Shown piece by piece: positions 38,220 through 46,574 of a DNA stretch of 64,000 bases (the first letter of the stretch is position 1; each line of letters starts with the position of its first letter). This DNA comes from Halosaccharopolyspora lacisalsi (GTDB taxonomy: Bacteria; Actinomycetota; Actinomycetes; Mycobacteriales; Pseudonocardiaceae). The notes below the pieces were generated by a model. That model did not search any database and was not told where the DNA came from. It was given only the letters and a program-made list of their open reading frames with translations. The position numbers and the translations under genes were made by a program. Location of the stretch: positions 1 to 64,000 of the forward strand of contig NZ_JACGWZ010000002.1 of NCBI RefSeq assembly GCF_014137975.1, read 5' to 3'.

Positions 38220-38597
38220 ATGAAGACGATGACGCTGGCCGGGGCCAGTACGGTGTTCATCGACGACCGTGGTCGCCACCGGGTGCTGCGGATGAGTTGG
38301 CATCCCCACCACCGGATAGCGGTGCTCAGCATTTGGAACGGAGACCAGTGCACGGCGACTTTCCGGTTGCCCGTGGAACAGGTCCCGGACTTTGCTCAAG
38401 CGCTGAGCAGTGGGCTCGTGAACCTGGCGAACACGGCCGAAGCCACCGCGGCCCATCGTGATCAGGTCACCGAGTCCCTGCTGCGCGAACCGACTCCGCC
38501 GTCCCGTGCCGACGTCGTCAGCAGCACCGTCGCGCGTGGTCTGGACGTGGTCATTCGGGGATGTACCCGGCTGCGTGACAGGTTCGCGCGCCACTGA
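38220..38597 (+). CDS. Hypothetical protein (beta-rich N-half, helical C-half)
   Basis: This 125-aa protein reads MKTMTLAGASTVFIDDRGRH from the ATG at 38220; an ATG at 38211 adds three residues. The N-terminal half alternates hydrophobic strands (VFIDDRGRHRVLRMSWH, IAVLSIWNGDQCTATFRLP), and the C-terminal half is helical. The PVEQVPDFAQALSSGL segment resembles that of small actinomycete proteins that carry a WNGxxCxATFRLP-like core, but I cannot name the family. No ribosome-binding site is visible; the tandem 54-bp repeat ends just before the start. Confidence 0.6.
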   Translation: MKTMTLAGASTVFIDDRGRHRVLRMSWHPHHRIAVLSIWNGDQCTATFRLPVEQVPDFAQALSSGLVNLANTAEATAAHRDQVTESLLREPTPPSRADVVSSTVARGLDVVIRGCTRLRDRFARH

Positions 38598-38771
38598 CGT
38601 GTCCGCGAGATGCATCCCCCGAGAGAGCGTCCTACACTCGAAGAGGAGGGGTGGGAGCAGACGGGATCCGTTGGAGTCCGTCGAAATCGACCCCGCCGAC
38701 GTGGTCGCGAGGGGTTGAGGTAAGTCGCTCACCCCCGGTGCCCCGGTGCAGCCACTCGGAGGTTATGGATC

Positions 38772-39458
38772 ATGGAGGAACGGAAGCCGCGACAGCACCC
38801 GGTGCACGTAGTCCATCGAGTCAGCGCGGCAGTGCTGGGGCTCGGTCTGTGGGTGTTCGCGGGGCTGGGCTTCGCCCACGGCTTGCGGTTCCTCACCACA
38901 GAGGGACAGACGGTGCTGGGGCTGTCCTCCAACGGGCTGCTCTCGACGATCTCGGTGGTGGCCGGCGCACTGCTGCTCGGTGCCGCGTTCTGGGGCGGGC
39001 CCGTGGCCTCCATGGTCACGGGAGTGCTGGGCGCGCTGTTCCTGCTCTCGGGCATCGTGCACCTGGGCGTCCTGCACACCGAGCTCAACATCCTGGCGTT
39101 CCGGCTGTCGAACGTCTTCTTCAGTCTCATCGTCGGGATGCTGCTGTTGTTCGTGGGGCTCTACGGGAGGGTCAGCGGCGGCCTTCCTCCGGACAACCCC
39201 TATCGGCAAGCTCACCCGCGCCGCAAGGACCGGCCGCTTCCGCAGGAGCAGGAGCAGGAGCAGGATGCTCCGGAGGACGAGAACGAGCAACGGTTGGAGG
39301 AAGCCGAGCTCGCGATGGGGGAGGGGCACGCCACGCCCGAGCAGACCGCTCTGGTCGAACACGACCAGGCCAAGCGTCGGGAGAAGGAGTACGACCGGGC
39401 CTATCGGCACCTCGCCGAAGACCAGCCCGAAACGCCCCACGGTACCCGAGGCGAGTAG
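38772..39458 (+). CDS. DUF4383 domain membrane protein
   Basis: This is a 228-aa protein. The first 140 residues carry four transmembrane helices in the DUF4383 pattern: HRVSAAVLGLGLWVFAGLGF, VVAGALLLGAAFWGG, GALFLLSGIVHLGVLHTELN and NVFFSLIVGMLLLFVGLYG, with NxxxH-type motifs between. The C-terminal 85 residues are cytoplasmic and strongly charged, beginning with a (QE)n run at about residue 158 and then helical E/R/A repeats. Function of DUF4383 is unknown. The ATG at 38772 is preceded by GGAGG at 38758. A terminator hairpin follows. Confidence 0.85.
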   Translation: MEERKPRQHPVHVVHRVSAAVLGLGLWVFAGLGFAHGLRFLTTEGQTVLGLSSNGLLSTISVVAGALLLGAAFWGGPVASMVTGVLGALFLLSGIVHLGVLHTELNILAFRLSNVFFSLIVGMLLLFVGLYGRVSGGLPPDNPYRQAHPRRKDRPLPQEQEQEQDAPEDENEQRLEEAELAMGEGHATPEQTALVEHDQAKRREKEYDRAYRHLAEDQPETPHGTRGE

Positions 39459-39471
39459 CTGATCCCGACGT

Positions 39472-39507
39472 GTCCGCACCGCGAGTGACATCGCTCGTGG
39501 TGCGGAC
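39472..39507. terminator. Bidirectional hairpin between DUF4383 and AsnC genes
   Basis: GTCCGCACC (39472-39480) pairs with GGTGCGGAC (39499-39507), extended inside by CGAG/CTCG with a small bulge. It stands between two convergent genes, 13 bases after one stop and 10 bases beyond the other. Confidence 0.6.
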
Positions 39508-39517
39508 GGTCGTGTGG

Positions 39518-40036
39518 TCATCCGTTCAGGTCGCGCTTCCCGTGCGAGCGGGCGTGTCCGTCGTCGCGGGGTGGTAGGAGCGGGCCCCCTTCCCACTTCT
39601 GGAAGATCAGGTTGGTGTGGACGAGGGCGACCTCGTCGCGAGCGGTGTACTCGTCGAGAACGAGGCGTTGGAGGGCTTGGGCGTCTTCGGCGGCCACGTG
39701 CACCAGAAAGTCGTCGGGGCCGGTGAGGTGGTAGAGCGCTCGTGTTTCGGGCTGATTCACCACGCGTTCGACGAAGGGCTGCACCAGCGGGCGCTTGTGC
39801 GGCTGCACCCTGATGAACAGCAGTGCTTCGATGGGGCGGCCGAGCTTGGCGGAGTCGACCTGCAGGCGGTAGCCGGTGATGACTCCGGACTCGCGGAGCC
39901 TGTTCATGCGGTCCAGGCAGGTCGAAGGCGCTATTCCGGCAGCGGCGGCGAGTTCCTTGTTGGACAGCCGGGCATCGTTCTGAAGCGCGGCCAAGATATC
40001 GAGATCAACCGGGTCGAGTTGCACGGTTTGGTCCAT
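39518..40036 (-). CDS. Lrp/AsnC-family transcriptional regulator
   Basis: This 172-aa feast/famine regulator has the N-terminal HTH DPVDLDILAALQNDARLSNKELAAAAGIAPSTCLDRMNRLRESG and the C-terminal RAM/ACT-like ligand domain around RALYHLTGPDDFLVHVAAED. The C-terminal 25 residues are basic and extra. ATG 40036 is preferred: TAAAAT lies seven bases upstream, suggesting a leaderless message; a TTG at 40057 is the alternative. It is divergent from a LysE-type exporter, the classical arrangement of a Lrp/LrpC-like regulator controlling amino-acid export. Confidence 0.92.
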   Translation of the reverse strand: MDQTVQLDPVDLDILAALQNDARLSNKELAAAAGIAPSTCLDRMNRLRESGVITGYRLQVDSAKLGRPIEALLFIRVQPHKRPLVQPFVERVVNQPETRALYHLTGPDDFLVHVAAEDAQALQRLVLDEYTARDEVALVHTNLIFQKWEGGPLLPPRDDGHARSHGKRDLNG

Positions 40037-40043
40037 ACGCCGA

Positions 40044-40049
40044 ATTTTA
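40044..40049 (-). promoter_or_regulatory. -10 element of a likely leaderless asnC-type mRNA
   Basis: On the minus strand TAAAAT ends seven bases before the ATG at 40036, so transcription would start at or next to the start codon. No Shine-Dalgarno run is present. The same 105-bp region must also carry the exporter promoter on the plus strand. Confidence 0.45.
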
Positions 40050-40141
40050 TCCGACAATATTGCTTCGGTTTCGGCGTGGATTCACTCTGAAGGCGTGGTG
40101 TTCGGAGATCTTTGTCCAAGCGGACGACGCTGCGAGCCGGC

Positions 40142-40774
40142 ATGATCGGTCAGCTTCCCGTCTTCGTCGGAACCACGGCGCTGATGTTGGTCGTGCCCGG
40201 CCCGGACTTCGTGCTGGTCACGCGGAACACGCTGGTCGGTGACCGAAGCCGGGGATTTCTCACGGCCGCGGGGATCTGCACGGGTCTGGGGTTGTTGACC
40301 GTCCTGACCGCCGGCGGCGTTTCCGCGCTTGTGGCGGCGAGTACGACCACGCTGGTCGTGCTCCGCATGGCCGGAGGTGCTTACCTGCTGCTGTTGGGAG
40401 CGCTGCTGTTGCGTTCCGCTTTCCGGCGGCGTCGGAGGACGAGTTCGGCCGAAGAGGACTCTTCGGCCGAGCGGCGAACCGGATCGCCGATGATGCAGGG
40501 ATTCCTCAACAATGTCGTCAATCCGAAGGCGCTGGTCTTCTACCTCACGTTCATGCCGCAGTTTCTGGTCCCGGGGACGCCGGTGTACGTTCAGACGCTG
40601 CTCATGGGCTTGATCGTGATGCTCTGCGCGGCGATCTGGTGGACCGCGTACGTCGCCGCGGTCGGAGTCCTGGGCCCTGCCCTGCGGCGAAGCGCCGTAC
40701 GTACAGCCCTCGACGCGGGTGCGGGGACCGCTCTGGCGGTGTTGGGAGTCCTGTTCATGTTCGGTCGGATATAG
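40142..40774 (+). CDS. LysE/RhtB-family amino-acid exporter
   Basis: This 210-aa LysE translocator has six hydrophobic segments. The N-terminal signature LMLVVPGPDFVLVTRNTLVGDRSRGFLTAAG (residues 16-46) and NPKALVFYLTFMPQF in the middle are diagnostic. The ATG at 40142 is used; TTG 40112 would add ten residues. A basic/acidic cytoplasmic loop RRRRRTSSAEEDSS separates helices three and four. It probably exports an amino acid or analogue sensed by the divergent AsnC regulator. Confidence 0.92.
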   Translation: MIGQLPVFVGTTALMLVVPGPDFVLVTRNTLVGDRSRGFLTAAGICTGLGLLTVLTAGGVSALVAASTTTLVVLRMAGGAYLLLLGALLLRSAFRRRRRTSSAEEDSSAERRTGSPMMQGFLNNVVNPKALVFYLTFMPQFLVPGTPVYVQTLLMGLIVMLCAAIWWTAYVAAVGVLGPALRRSAVRTALDAGAGTALAVLGVLFMFGRI

Positions 40775-40785
40775 GAGCCGGGAGG

Positions 40786-41121
40786 TCACGGTGACTCGCG
40801 TGATCGGTTCCGCACGAGAGTCACCGCATCCACCAGCGAGATTCCGGGGAATTCCTTCCGCGATTCCCGAGTCGCCGTCACCTCGCCCACTTCGTCGCGG
40901 AGCCGGTGGAACCTGCTCAGATCGTGTGTGTCCCGGATCTGCTCGACGGAGTGGAACCTGGCGCGGAACCCCCGCTGTCGCCGGAGCTTGGCCTGTCGAC
41001 TGCTGAACAGGGAAAACAACACGATCACCAGGGGTGCGGCGGAAGCCATCATCGAGTGGTCCGACAGCACGAGGGCGAGCGCGCCGACCGCCGTCAGCCC
41101 GCTCAGGGCTGCCCACACCAT
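40786..41121 (-). CDS. Small membrane protein, unassigned
   Basis: This 111-aa protein has an N-terminal pair of hydrophobic segments (VWAALSGLTAVGALALVLS and AAPLVIVLFSLF), then a basic hinge AKLRRQRGFRARFH and a soluble charged domain to the end. GTG 41121 is used as start; no clear ribosome-binding site was found. It is between the LysE exporter (plus) and the methyltransferase (minus), with the latter 40 bases upstream of it in the same direction. No family recognised. Base composition looks like a real gene. Confidence 0.6.
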   Translation of the reverse strand: MVWAALSGLTAVGALALVLSDHSMMASAAPLVIVLFSLFSSRQAKLRRQRGFRARFHSVEQIRDTHDLSRFHRLRDEVGEVTATRESRKEFPGISLVDAVTLVRNRSRESP

Positions 41122-41161
41122 CGACGCCCCCCAGTTCTGATCATGACTCAGGGCGGTGACC

Positions 41162-42004
41162 CTACCAGTCGGCTCGACCGAAGTGAACGGTTTTCGCGGT
41201 CAACAGGAACAGGTCCGTGCGCCGGTCGACGCTCGCCGGGTCGGCCGGATCGAGCAGCCGGTCCAGCGTCGTCACGTCCTCGGCGTCCAGGATCTCGTCG
41301 AGCATCGTGCGTTGTCGCTCCAGCAGCCGCCGCACCGACAGTCGCGGAGCGTCGGCCAGGGGAGCGGGGTGGTCCACGAGGAAGGTCCTGCTCCGTACCT
41401 CGGTGAGTCCCGTCGCTCGCAGCATGCCGGGCCAGTCCTCGACCTCCGCGACCGATCCGGGGAGTTCCTCCCGCATCCGGCTGAACCGGTCGGCTGTCGC
41501 CGCGTCCATCCGCTCCTGCAGGCCGGGACGCCCGAACCCCAGGTCGCGCGGTAGCCAGCGGGCAGGCAGGCCGCCCTCGACGAGGGCCAGCACTCCGCCG
41601 GGGGCGAGGAGTCCGGCCAACTGGTTCAGCGCCCTCCGCTGGTCGCCGACGTGGTGCACGACCTGCCCCGACCACACCAGGTCCGCCGGTTCCAGCTCGG
41701 CGATCCCCTCCGGGAACTCGGCGGTCCGGGTGCGCAGTCGGAGGTCGAGTCCCTCGGCTCGCTTCTCGGCGCGGGCCAGCAGTTCCGGCGACCCGTCCAC
41801 CGCGGTGACTTCGGCACCCGGAAACGTCGCCGCCAATCGGCAGGCCGCCACACCGGGGCCGCTGCCGATGTCCAGGATCCGGCGCGGTGTCAGGTGTTCG
41901 AGTTCCCCGAGGGCCTGGCGCACGTAAGGGCTGTGCGTCTCCCCCTCGAGTTCCAGCATGTCGGCCATCGCGGCCCAGTCGAAGTCGTCGGTCGAGTGTC
42001 CCAT
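41162..42004 (-). CDS. SAM-dependent methyltransferase
   Basis: This 280-aa class I methyltransferase has motif I RILDIGSGPGVAACRLA (residues about 42-58), acidic motif II EVTAVDGSPELLARAEKRA, post-I LVWSGQVVHHVGDQRRAL, and ALVEGGLPARWLP further on. The open frame continues far upstream, but ATG 42004 (MGHSTDDFDWAAMADML) is the natural start. The pattern resembles UbiE/COQ5-like small-molecule methyltransferases; substrate unknown. Its neighbour downstream is a small membrane protein, and upstream a maltokinase-cap-like protein on the same strand. Confidence 0.87.
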   Translation of the reverse strand: MGHSTDDFDWAAMADMLELEGETHSPYVRQALGELEHLTPRRILDIGSGPGVAACRLAATFPGAEVTAVDGSPELLARAEKRAEGLDLRLRTRTAEFPEGIAELEPADLVWSGQVVHHVGDQRRALNQLAGLLAPGGVLALVEGGLPARWLPRDLGFGRPGLQERMDAATADRFSRMREELPGSVAEVEDWPGMLRATGLTEVRSRTFLVDHPAPLADAPRLSVRRLLERQRTMLDEILDAEDVTTLDRLLDPADPASVDRRTDLFLLTAKTVHFGRADW

Positions 42005-42114
42005 GGCACCGACTGTGAGCGCGGGTGTGACACTTTGACAAACTTTGTTGCTGTTTTCGCAAAAAAGGGGGTGCGGACGCGTTGCCACGGTGTCGGGTCG
42101 TGCCGGAGCCCTTC

Positions 42115-42738
42115 TCAGGGCCGAACCGGTGACGGCTCGCTTCGACGGACGGTGGCGAGGCAGCCCTCGACAGGAGGGGCTTCGTCCCCATCGGGGTACC
42201 AGGTACCCATGACGGCACCGATCACGTCTCGTCCCCCGGGGCGAGTTCCGGGACGGATCGAGCGGTTGAGCTCGATGACGGGTTCGGTGACCGCCTCCGA
42301 CGTCGTCAGTCGGTGTCCACGCGCGTACGCGGGCGCGGAACTGTGCCTGCCGCTCGGTTCGGAAAGTTTCTCGTTCCGCACCAGCCGTAGCAGTTCGTTC
42401 CTCCAGACAGGGTCCGCCACGGCATCGTAGATCCAGCGGGTTCCGAGCACGCTGTGCTCGGCTGTCGTGATGAGCGCGTCGGCGTCGCATGGTCGGAGTG
42501 CGGTTTTTCCTATCGGAGCGCTGCGGTAGGACATCGGGATTTGGTAGCGCTCGGATCCGGTGCTGACCAGGTGCGTCTCCATGCCCACCGCACCGGCGGG
42601 GTCCTCGAATCGGAAGTAACCGATCGGCGACGGCGACGGAGCTCCGCTGCCCGAGTACCAGGGCTGCTGAGCCAGCCATGCGGGGAGGAAGTCGCTGAAC
42701 CGTGGGGTGAGAGTCGCACCAGGATGGATCTTGGGCAT
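42115..42738 (-). CDS. Stand-alone maltokinase N-terminal cap-like protein
   Basis: This 207-aa protein starts at ATG 42738 (MPKIHPGATLTPRFSDFLPAWLAQQPWYSG). The pattern WLAQQPWYSG, then IGYFRFEDPAGAVGMETHLVSTGSERYQIPMSYRSAP and HSVLGTRWIYDAVADPVW, matches the Mak N-cap domain that precedes the kinase fold of maltokinase Pep2/Mak. Here the kinase domain is absent. Stand-alone relatives are common in actinobacteria, usually annotated as 1,4-alpha-glucan branching-related proteins of unknown role. No glycogen genes are adjacent. Frame intact. Confidence 0.78.
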   Translation of the reverse strand: MPKIHPGATLTPRFSDFLPAWLAQQPWYSGSGAPSPSPIGYFRFEDPAGAVGMETHLVSTGSERYQIPMSYRSAPIGKTALRPCDADALITTAEHSVLGTRWIYDAVADPVWRNELLRLVRNEKLSEPSGRHSSAPAYARGHRLTTSEAVTEPVIELNRSIRPGTRPGGRDVIGAVMGTWYPDGDEAPPVEGCLATVRRSEPSPVRP

Positions 42739-42962
42739 GGTTCGCACCTTATCGCGATTTCGACACGACGGTGCTGGTCGAAGTTCGCTTGCTGATCCGC
42801 TTGCGAAACACGAGCGGGGGCAGGATCCCGCGATCCTTGCCCTCGAAATCGGCGCCGACTTCTGCCGACCGGCTCCGACCCGCGCCACCGCGCAGTGATC
42901 ACCATCAACAGCCGCGAAGAGATCGCACGGGCGTGATGCGGAGGAGCGGGCCAAAGCCCTGT

Positions 42963-43601
42963 TCAACGCACCGGTGGCCTGCGCCAGTCCCCGCGTCCGC
43001 TGATGGCCAGGGTCGTCCTCAGCCCGATCATCGCGAGTCCGCCGCCACCGCCGATGGTGGTCAGTCGCTGTGGTGACCGAGCGAACCATGCCCGGGCCGC
43101 ACCGGCGCCGAGCGCCCAGAGGCCGTCGGAGAGAACCGCGATCACTGCGAACACGTTCCCCGGGGCGAGGAGACGCACGATCACGGGTCCGGCGGTGCGA
43201 TCCACGAATCGGGGCAGCACGGTCGCGAAGAACACGAGGGTCCTGGGTTGTCCACCCCGACGAGGAAACCATCGGTCAGCACCCCGCGGTCCCGTGCTGG
43301 TGACCCCGGGTGGTCACAGCCTCGGTCAGCGACCGGCGATGCCGAAAGGCCTGAACACCCAGGTACACCGCTCCGACATCTTGAGCACCGTGAAAGCGAC
43401 GACAGAGTGCTGCACCAGCGTTCCCAGACCGAAGGCGTCCGCGAGCACGTACTCACCCACCGCGTTGCCCACCACGGTCAACAAGGCCCCGGCGGCCGAC
43501 CGTCAATGCCCGGCTGACCGTGAACAGCACGCTCGGCCCCGGCACGGCGATCAGCACGGCGGGACGACAGCGAACGTCACAAGATCTCCCAGGAACACCA
43601 T
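42963..43601 (-). pseudogene. Frameshifted LysE-family exporter
   Basis: From ATG 43601 the minus strand gives VFLGDLVTFAVV, then in a shifted frame VPGPSVLFTVSRALTVGRRG (the LysE signature, intact), then another frame with NAVGEYVLADAFGLG and VYLGVQAFRHRRSLTEAV, and finally, after a stop (TGA near 43283) and another shift, FFATVLPRFVD followed by GLWALGAGAARAWF and AMIGLRTTLAISG. At least three frameshifts and one stop separate recognisable LysE pieces in the right order. The gene is dead. A functional LysE homologue lies 2.2 kb away. Confidence 0.8.
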
Positions 43602-43703
43602 GTGGACAAACTCCCCCGGGGGGCTGGGGGCCTCCGTGAGCGGTGGACATGGGACTCCGCCGTAAAAGGGCCGTTGTCGCGCGTTGACATCGGCTCTCGA
43701 GGC

Positions 43704-43750
43704 GGTGAGCGGGCCGTTCCCGCGTCGAGGGCCGGAACGGCCCGCTCACC
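43704..43750 (-). terminator. Terminator of the hisD-like/MHS operon
   Basis: GGTGAGCGGGCCGTTCC (43704-43720) and GGAACGGCCCGCTCACC (43734-43750) make a perfect 17-bp stem with a 13-base loop. It begins 16 bases after the transporter stop on the minus strand. No T-run follows, but the stem is the strongest in the window. Confidence 0.75.
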
Positions 43751-43765
43751 ACGGAAGGTTCGGGG

Positions 43766-45106
43766 TCAAACCCGGGCGGTCACCTTCTCGGTGGACCTGG
43801 GGCCCTCGTCGAGGCGGCGACGGAAGGTCTCCGGGGCGAGAGCCATCGTCGCCCCCGCGATCACCGCACCGGCCGCGACCAGAGCGATCACCGGCCACGC
43901 GCTGCCGCCGGACCAGAGGATCAGCGATGTCGCCGCCAGCGGCGTGAACCCGCCCAGCACCACGCTGCCCGTCTGGTATCCGATGGACAGTCCGCTGTAG
44001 CGCACCCGTGGGCCGAACAGCTCGGTGTAGAACGCCGACAGCGGCGCGAACACCGCCCCGTGCGCCACGCCGAGCATGATCATGAGCGCGAGGGAGATCA
44101 GGCCCGGCGAGCCGGTGCCCACCAGCCAGAAGAACGGCGCCGCGAAGACCGCCATGAACATCGCGCCGCCGAGGAAGACCGGGCGCCGACCGACTCGGTC
44201 CGACAGCGCACCCCACAGCGGTATCGTGACGATATTCGCCGCTGCGGCGACCATCACTCCGGTCAGGCCGAACTCGCGCGGTAGGCCGAGGTGCTCGGAG
44301 ACGTAGGTGAGGATGAAAACGGTGAAGATGTAGTAGTTGCCGCCCTCGGCGAACCGCGTCCCCACCGCGATGAGCAGCTCCTTCGGGTGCGTGCGAAGAA
44401 CTTCCACGAGCGGACGGCGCGATGGCCCGGCTCCCTCGCTGAGCTTGAGGAACGCATCGGGCTCGGTGACCTTGAACCGGATGTAGAGACCGAGCAGCGC
44501 GAGCAGGGCACTCATCAGGAACGGCACGCGCCATCCCCACGCGATGAACTGCTGCTCGGGCAGCAGGGACATCAGGCTGAACACGCTCGTCCCGAGCAGG
44601 AGGCCCGCCGAGACACCGGTTTGCGGCCATGCGCCGAACAGTCCGCGTTGCCCGCTCGGAGCGTGCTCGACCGCCATCAGGGCGGCGCCACCCCACTCGC
44701 CACCCACGGCGAAGCCCTGCACCAGACGCAGGAGCACCAGTAGCGCGGGTGCCCCCAGGCCGATCTGCGAGTAGGTCGGCAGCAACCCGATCAAGGTGGT
44801 AGCCAGGCCCATCAGGGTCAGCGTCAGGACCAGCGTCGCCTTCCGGCCGATGCGGTCGCCGTAGTGGCCGGAGACGAATCCGCCCAACGGGCGGGCGATG
44901 AACCCCGCCGTGAACGTGCCGAACGCGGCGAGCGTGCCCGCCGCCGAGCTGATGTTCGGGAAGAACATCTGGTTGAACAGCAGCGCGGCAGCGGTGCCGT
45001 AGATGGTGAAGTCGTACCACTCGATGACGCTGCCGATGGTGCTCGAGATCAGGGTCCTCCTCGGCGAGGATCCGCTCGAACGCTGCGTGGCGTTGGAGGT
45101 CGTCAA
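43766..45106 (-). CDS. MFS transporter, metabolite:H+ symporter (MHS) family
   Basis: This 446-aa transporter has 12 hydrophobic segments. MHS-family marks are IGSVIEWYDFTIYGTAAALLF in TM1, GHYGDRIGRKATL between TM2 and TM3, and GGEWGGAALMAVEHAP in TM5. The TTG at 45106 is preferred because CGGAGGC (45112-45118) precedes it; the long upstream open frame has no signal. MHS members such as ProP, ShiA, KgtP and CitA carry organic acids or zwitterions. It follows the histidinol-dehydrogenase-like gene (41 bases) and probably imports that enzyme's substrate. Confidence 0.9.
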   Translation of the reverse strand: MTTSNATQRSSGSSPRRTLISSTIGSVIEWYDFTIYGTAAALLFNQMFFPNISSAAGTLAAFGTFTAGFIARPLGGFVSGHYGDRIGRKATLVLTLTLMGLATTLIGLLPTYSQIGLGAPALLVLLRLVQGFAVGGEWGGAALMAVEHAPSGQRGLFGAWPQTGVSAGLLLGTSVFSLMSLLPEQQFIAWGWRVPFLMSALLALLGLYIRFKVTEPDAFLKLSEGAGPSRRPLVEVLRTHPKELLIAVGTRFAEGGNYYIFTVFILTYVSEHLGLPREFGLTGVMVAAAANIVTIPLWGALSDRVGRRPVFLGGAMFMAVFAAPFFWLVGTGSPGLISLALMIMLGVAHGAVFAPLSAFYTELFGPRVRYSGLSIGYQTGSVVLGGFTPLAATSLILWSGGSAWPVIALVAAGAVIAGATMALAPETFRRRLDEGPRSTEKVTARV

Positions 45107-45147
45107 CGGCGTGCCTCCGTTCCCTTCTCGATGCGGATCTCGGGGAG

Positions 45148-46467
45148 TCAGGACTGCTGGTCGGTTTTGGCGGGCGCCCACGGCAGGGCGGCGTCGGCGT
45201 ATTTCGAGGCGCGGAGGTCTCCCGACCGTGCGTGGCCCTCGAACTGCTCGACCCGGGCTGCGCGCCCGCACACCTCGCCGAGCCGGGCGCTGGATCCCTG
45301 GTCGGTGACCTCCTGGTAGGTCACGGTTTTGAGGTACTTGCCGACCCAGAGCCCGCCGGTGTAGTTCGCGGCGCCGCGGGTGGGCAGTACGTGGTTGGTG
45401 CCGATCACCTTGTCGCCGTAGGAGACGCAGGTGCCCTCGCCCAGGAACAGGGCGCCGTAATTGCGCATCCGCTCCAGGGCCTGCCGCGGCTCGGCGGTCA
45501 GGATCTGCACGTGCTCACTGGCGTAGCGGTCGGCGAGCTCGTAAGCGGTGTCGAGGTCGTCGACGACGTGTATCTCGCCGTGATCGCGCCAGGCGGGCTC
45601 GGCGTTGTCGCTGGTCGGCATGTCCGGCAGGAGCCGGTCGATGTGTTCCATGACCTCGCGGCCGAGGGCCTCCGAGGTGGTGATCAGCACGGCGGGGGAG
45701 TCGGGGCCGTGCTCGGCCTGGCTGAGCAGATCCACCGCCGTGACGAACGGGTCGGCGGTCTCGTCGGCGACGACGAGGATCTCGGTGGGGCCGGCGAACA
45801 GGTCGATGCCGACCTCGCCGTAGAGCAGACGCTTGGCCTCGGCGACGAAGGCGTTGCCGGGACCGGCGAGCATGTCGACCGGTGCCATGTCCTCGGTGCC
45901 CAGTGCCATGCTCACCACCGCCTGCACGCCGCCGAGCAGGTGGATCTCGTCAGCACCTGCCAGGTGCATCGCGGCCACGGTGGCGTCCGGGACCTCGCCG
46001 CGGATCGGCGGGGTGCAGGCCACCACGCGCGGCACACCGGCGGCCTTCGCGGTCACGATCGTCATGTGCGCCGAGGCCAGCAGCGGGTACCGGCCGCCGG
46101 GGACGTAGGCACCGATCGCGCCGACGGGGATGTGCTTCTGCCCCAGGTGCACGCCGGGCAACGTCTCCACCTCGAACTCCTTCATAGAGTCGAGCTGGTG
46201 CTCGGCGAACGTGCGCACCTGGTCCTGCACGAAGCGGATGTCGTCGAGGATCTGCCGGGGGACTCGGGCGACGATCTCCTCGATCTGCTCGGCCGACAGG
46301 CGGAACGACTCCGGCTCCCACCGATCGAACCGCGCGGAGTGCTCGCGTACCGCCGCGTCGCCGCAGGTCCGGACGTCCTCGATGATCGCGCGGACCTTCT
46401 CGCCGACGTCGGGGTGTGAGGCGGTGGGTGCGCCTGCGGCCGCGGGGGTCTTCAAGGACTGTGCCAC
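45148..46467 (-). CDS. Histidinol-dehydrogenase-family enzyme, probably catabolic
   Basis: This 439-aa NAD+/Zn2+ dehydrogenase has all HisD active-site elements: LLSQAEHGPDS (Gln and His metal ligands), ASEHVQIL (catalytic Glu-His), GDKVIGTNHVLPT (Asp ligand) and the final His in FEGHARSGDLR. Biosynthetic hisD sits with hisC/hisB; this one stands with an MHS transporter and a divergent LacI regulator, which points to catabolism. A described catabolic member is sulfopropanediol 3-dehydrogenase (HpsN), so 2,3-dihydroxypropane sulfonate or a similar diol is a candidate substrate, by context only. True histidine synthesis cannot be excluded. The GTG at 46467 has GAGGGGAAG upstream. Confidence 0.85.
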   Translation of the reverse strand: MAQSLKTPAAAGAPTASHPDVGEKVRAIIEDVRTCGDAAVREHSARFDRWEPESFRLSAEQIEEIVARVPRQILDDIRFVQDQVRTFAEHQLDSMKEFEVETLPGVHLGQKHIPVGAIGAYVPGGRYPLLASAHMTIVTAKAAGVPRVVACTPPIRGEVPDATVAAMHLAGADEIHLLGGVQAVVSMALGTEDMAPVDMLAGPGNAFVAEAKRLLYGEVGIDLFAGPTEILVVADETADPFVTAVDLLSQAEHGPDSPAVLITTSEALGREVMEHIDRLLPDMPTSDNAEPAWRDHGEIHVVDDLDTAYELADRYASEHVQILTAEPRQALERMRNYGALFLGEGTCVSYGDKVIGTNHVLPTRGAANYTGGLWVGKYLKTVTYQEVTDQGSSARLGEVCGRAARVEQFEGHARSGDLRASKYADAALPWAPAKTDQQS

Positions 46468-46486
46468 GGGATGCTTCCCCTCGTTG

Positions 46487-46531
46487 TGTGTACGTATTCA
46501 TGGAACGGTAGGCGGCTAGTATGTGTACGTA
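46487..46531. promoter_or_regulatory. Paired LacI-type operator sequences
   Basis: The 10-mer TGTGTACGTA occurs twice in the divergent promoter region, at 46487-46496 and 46522-46531, 35 bases apart. Its core TACGTA is self-complementary. Two copies between a LacI-family gene and the operon it faces suggest operators controlling both directions. Confidence 0.55.
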
Positions 46532-46574
46532 AACCTGAAGGAATCCCTCCCTCGATTCAGCAGCTGGAGGAACG

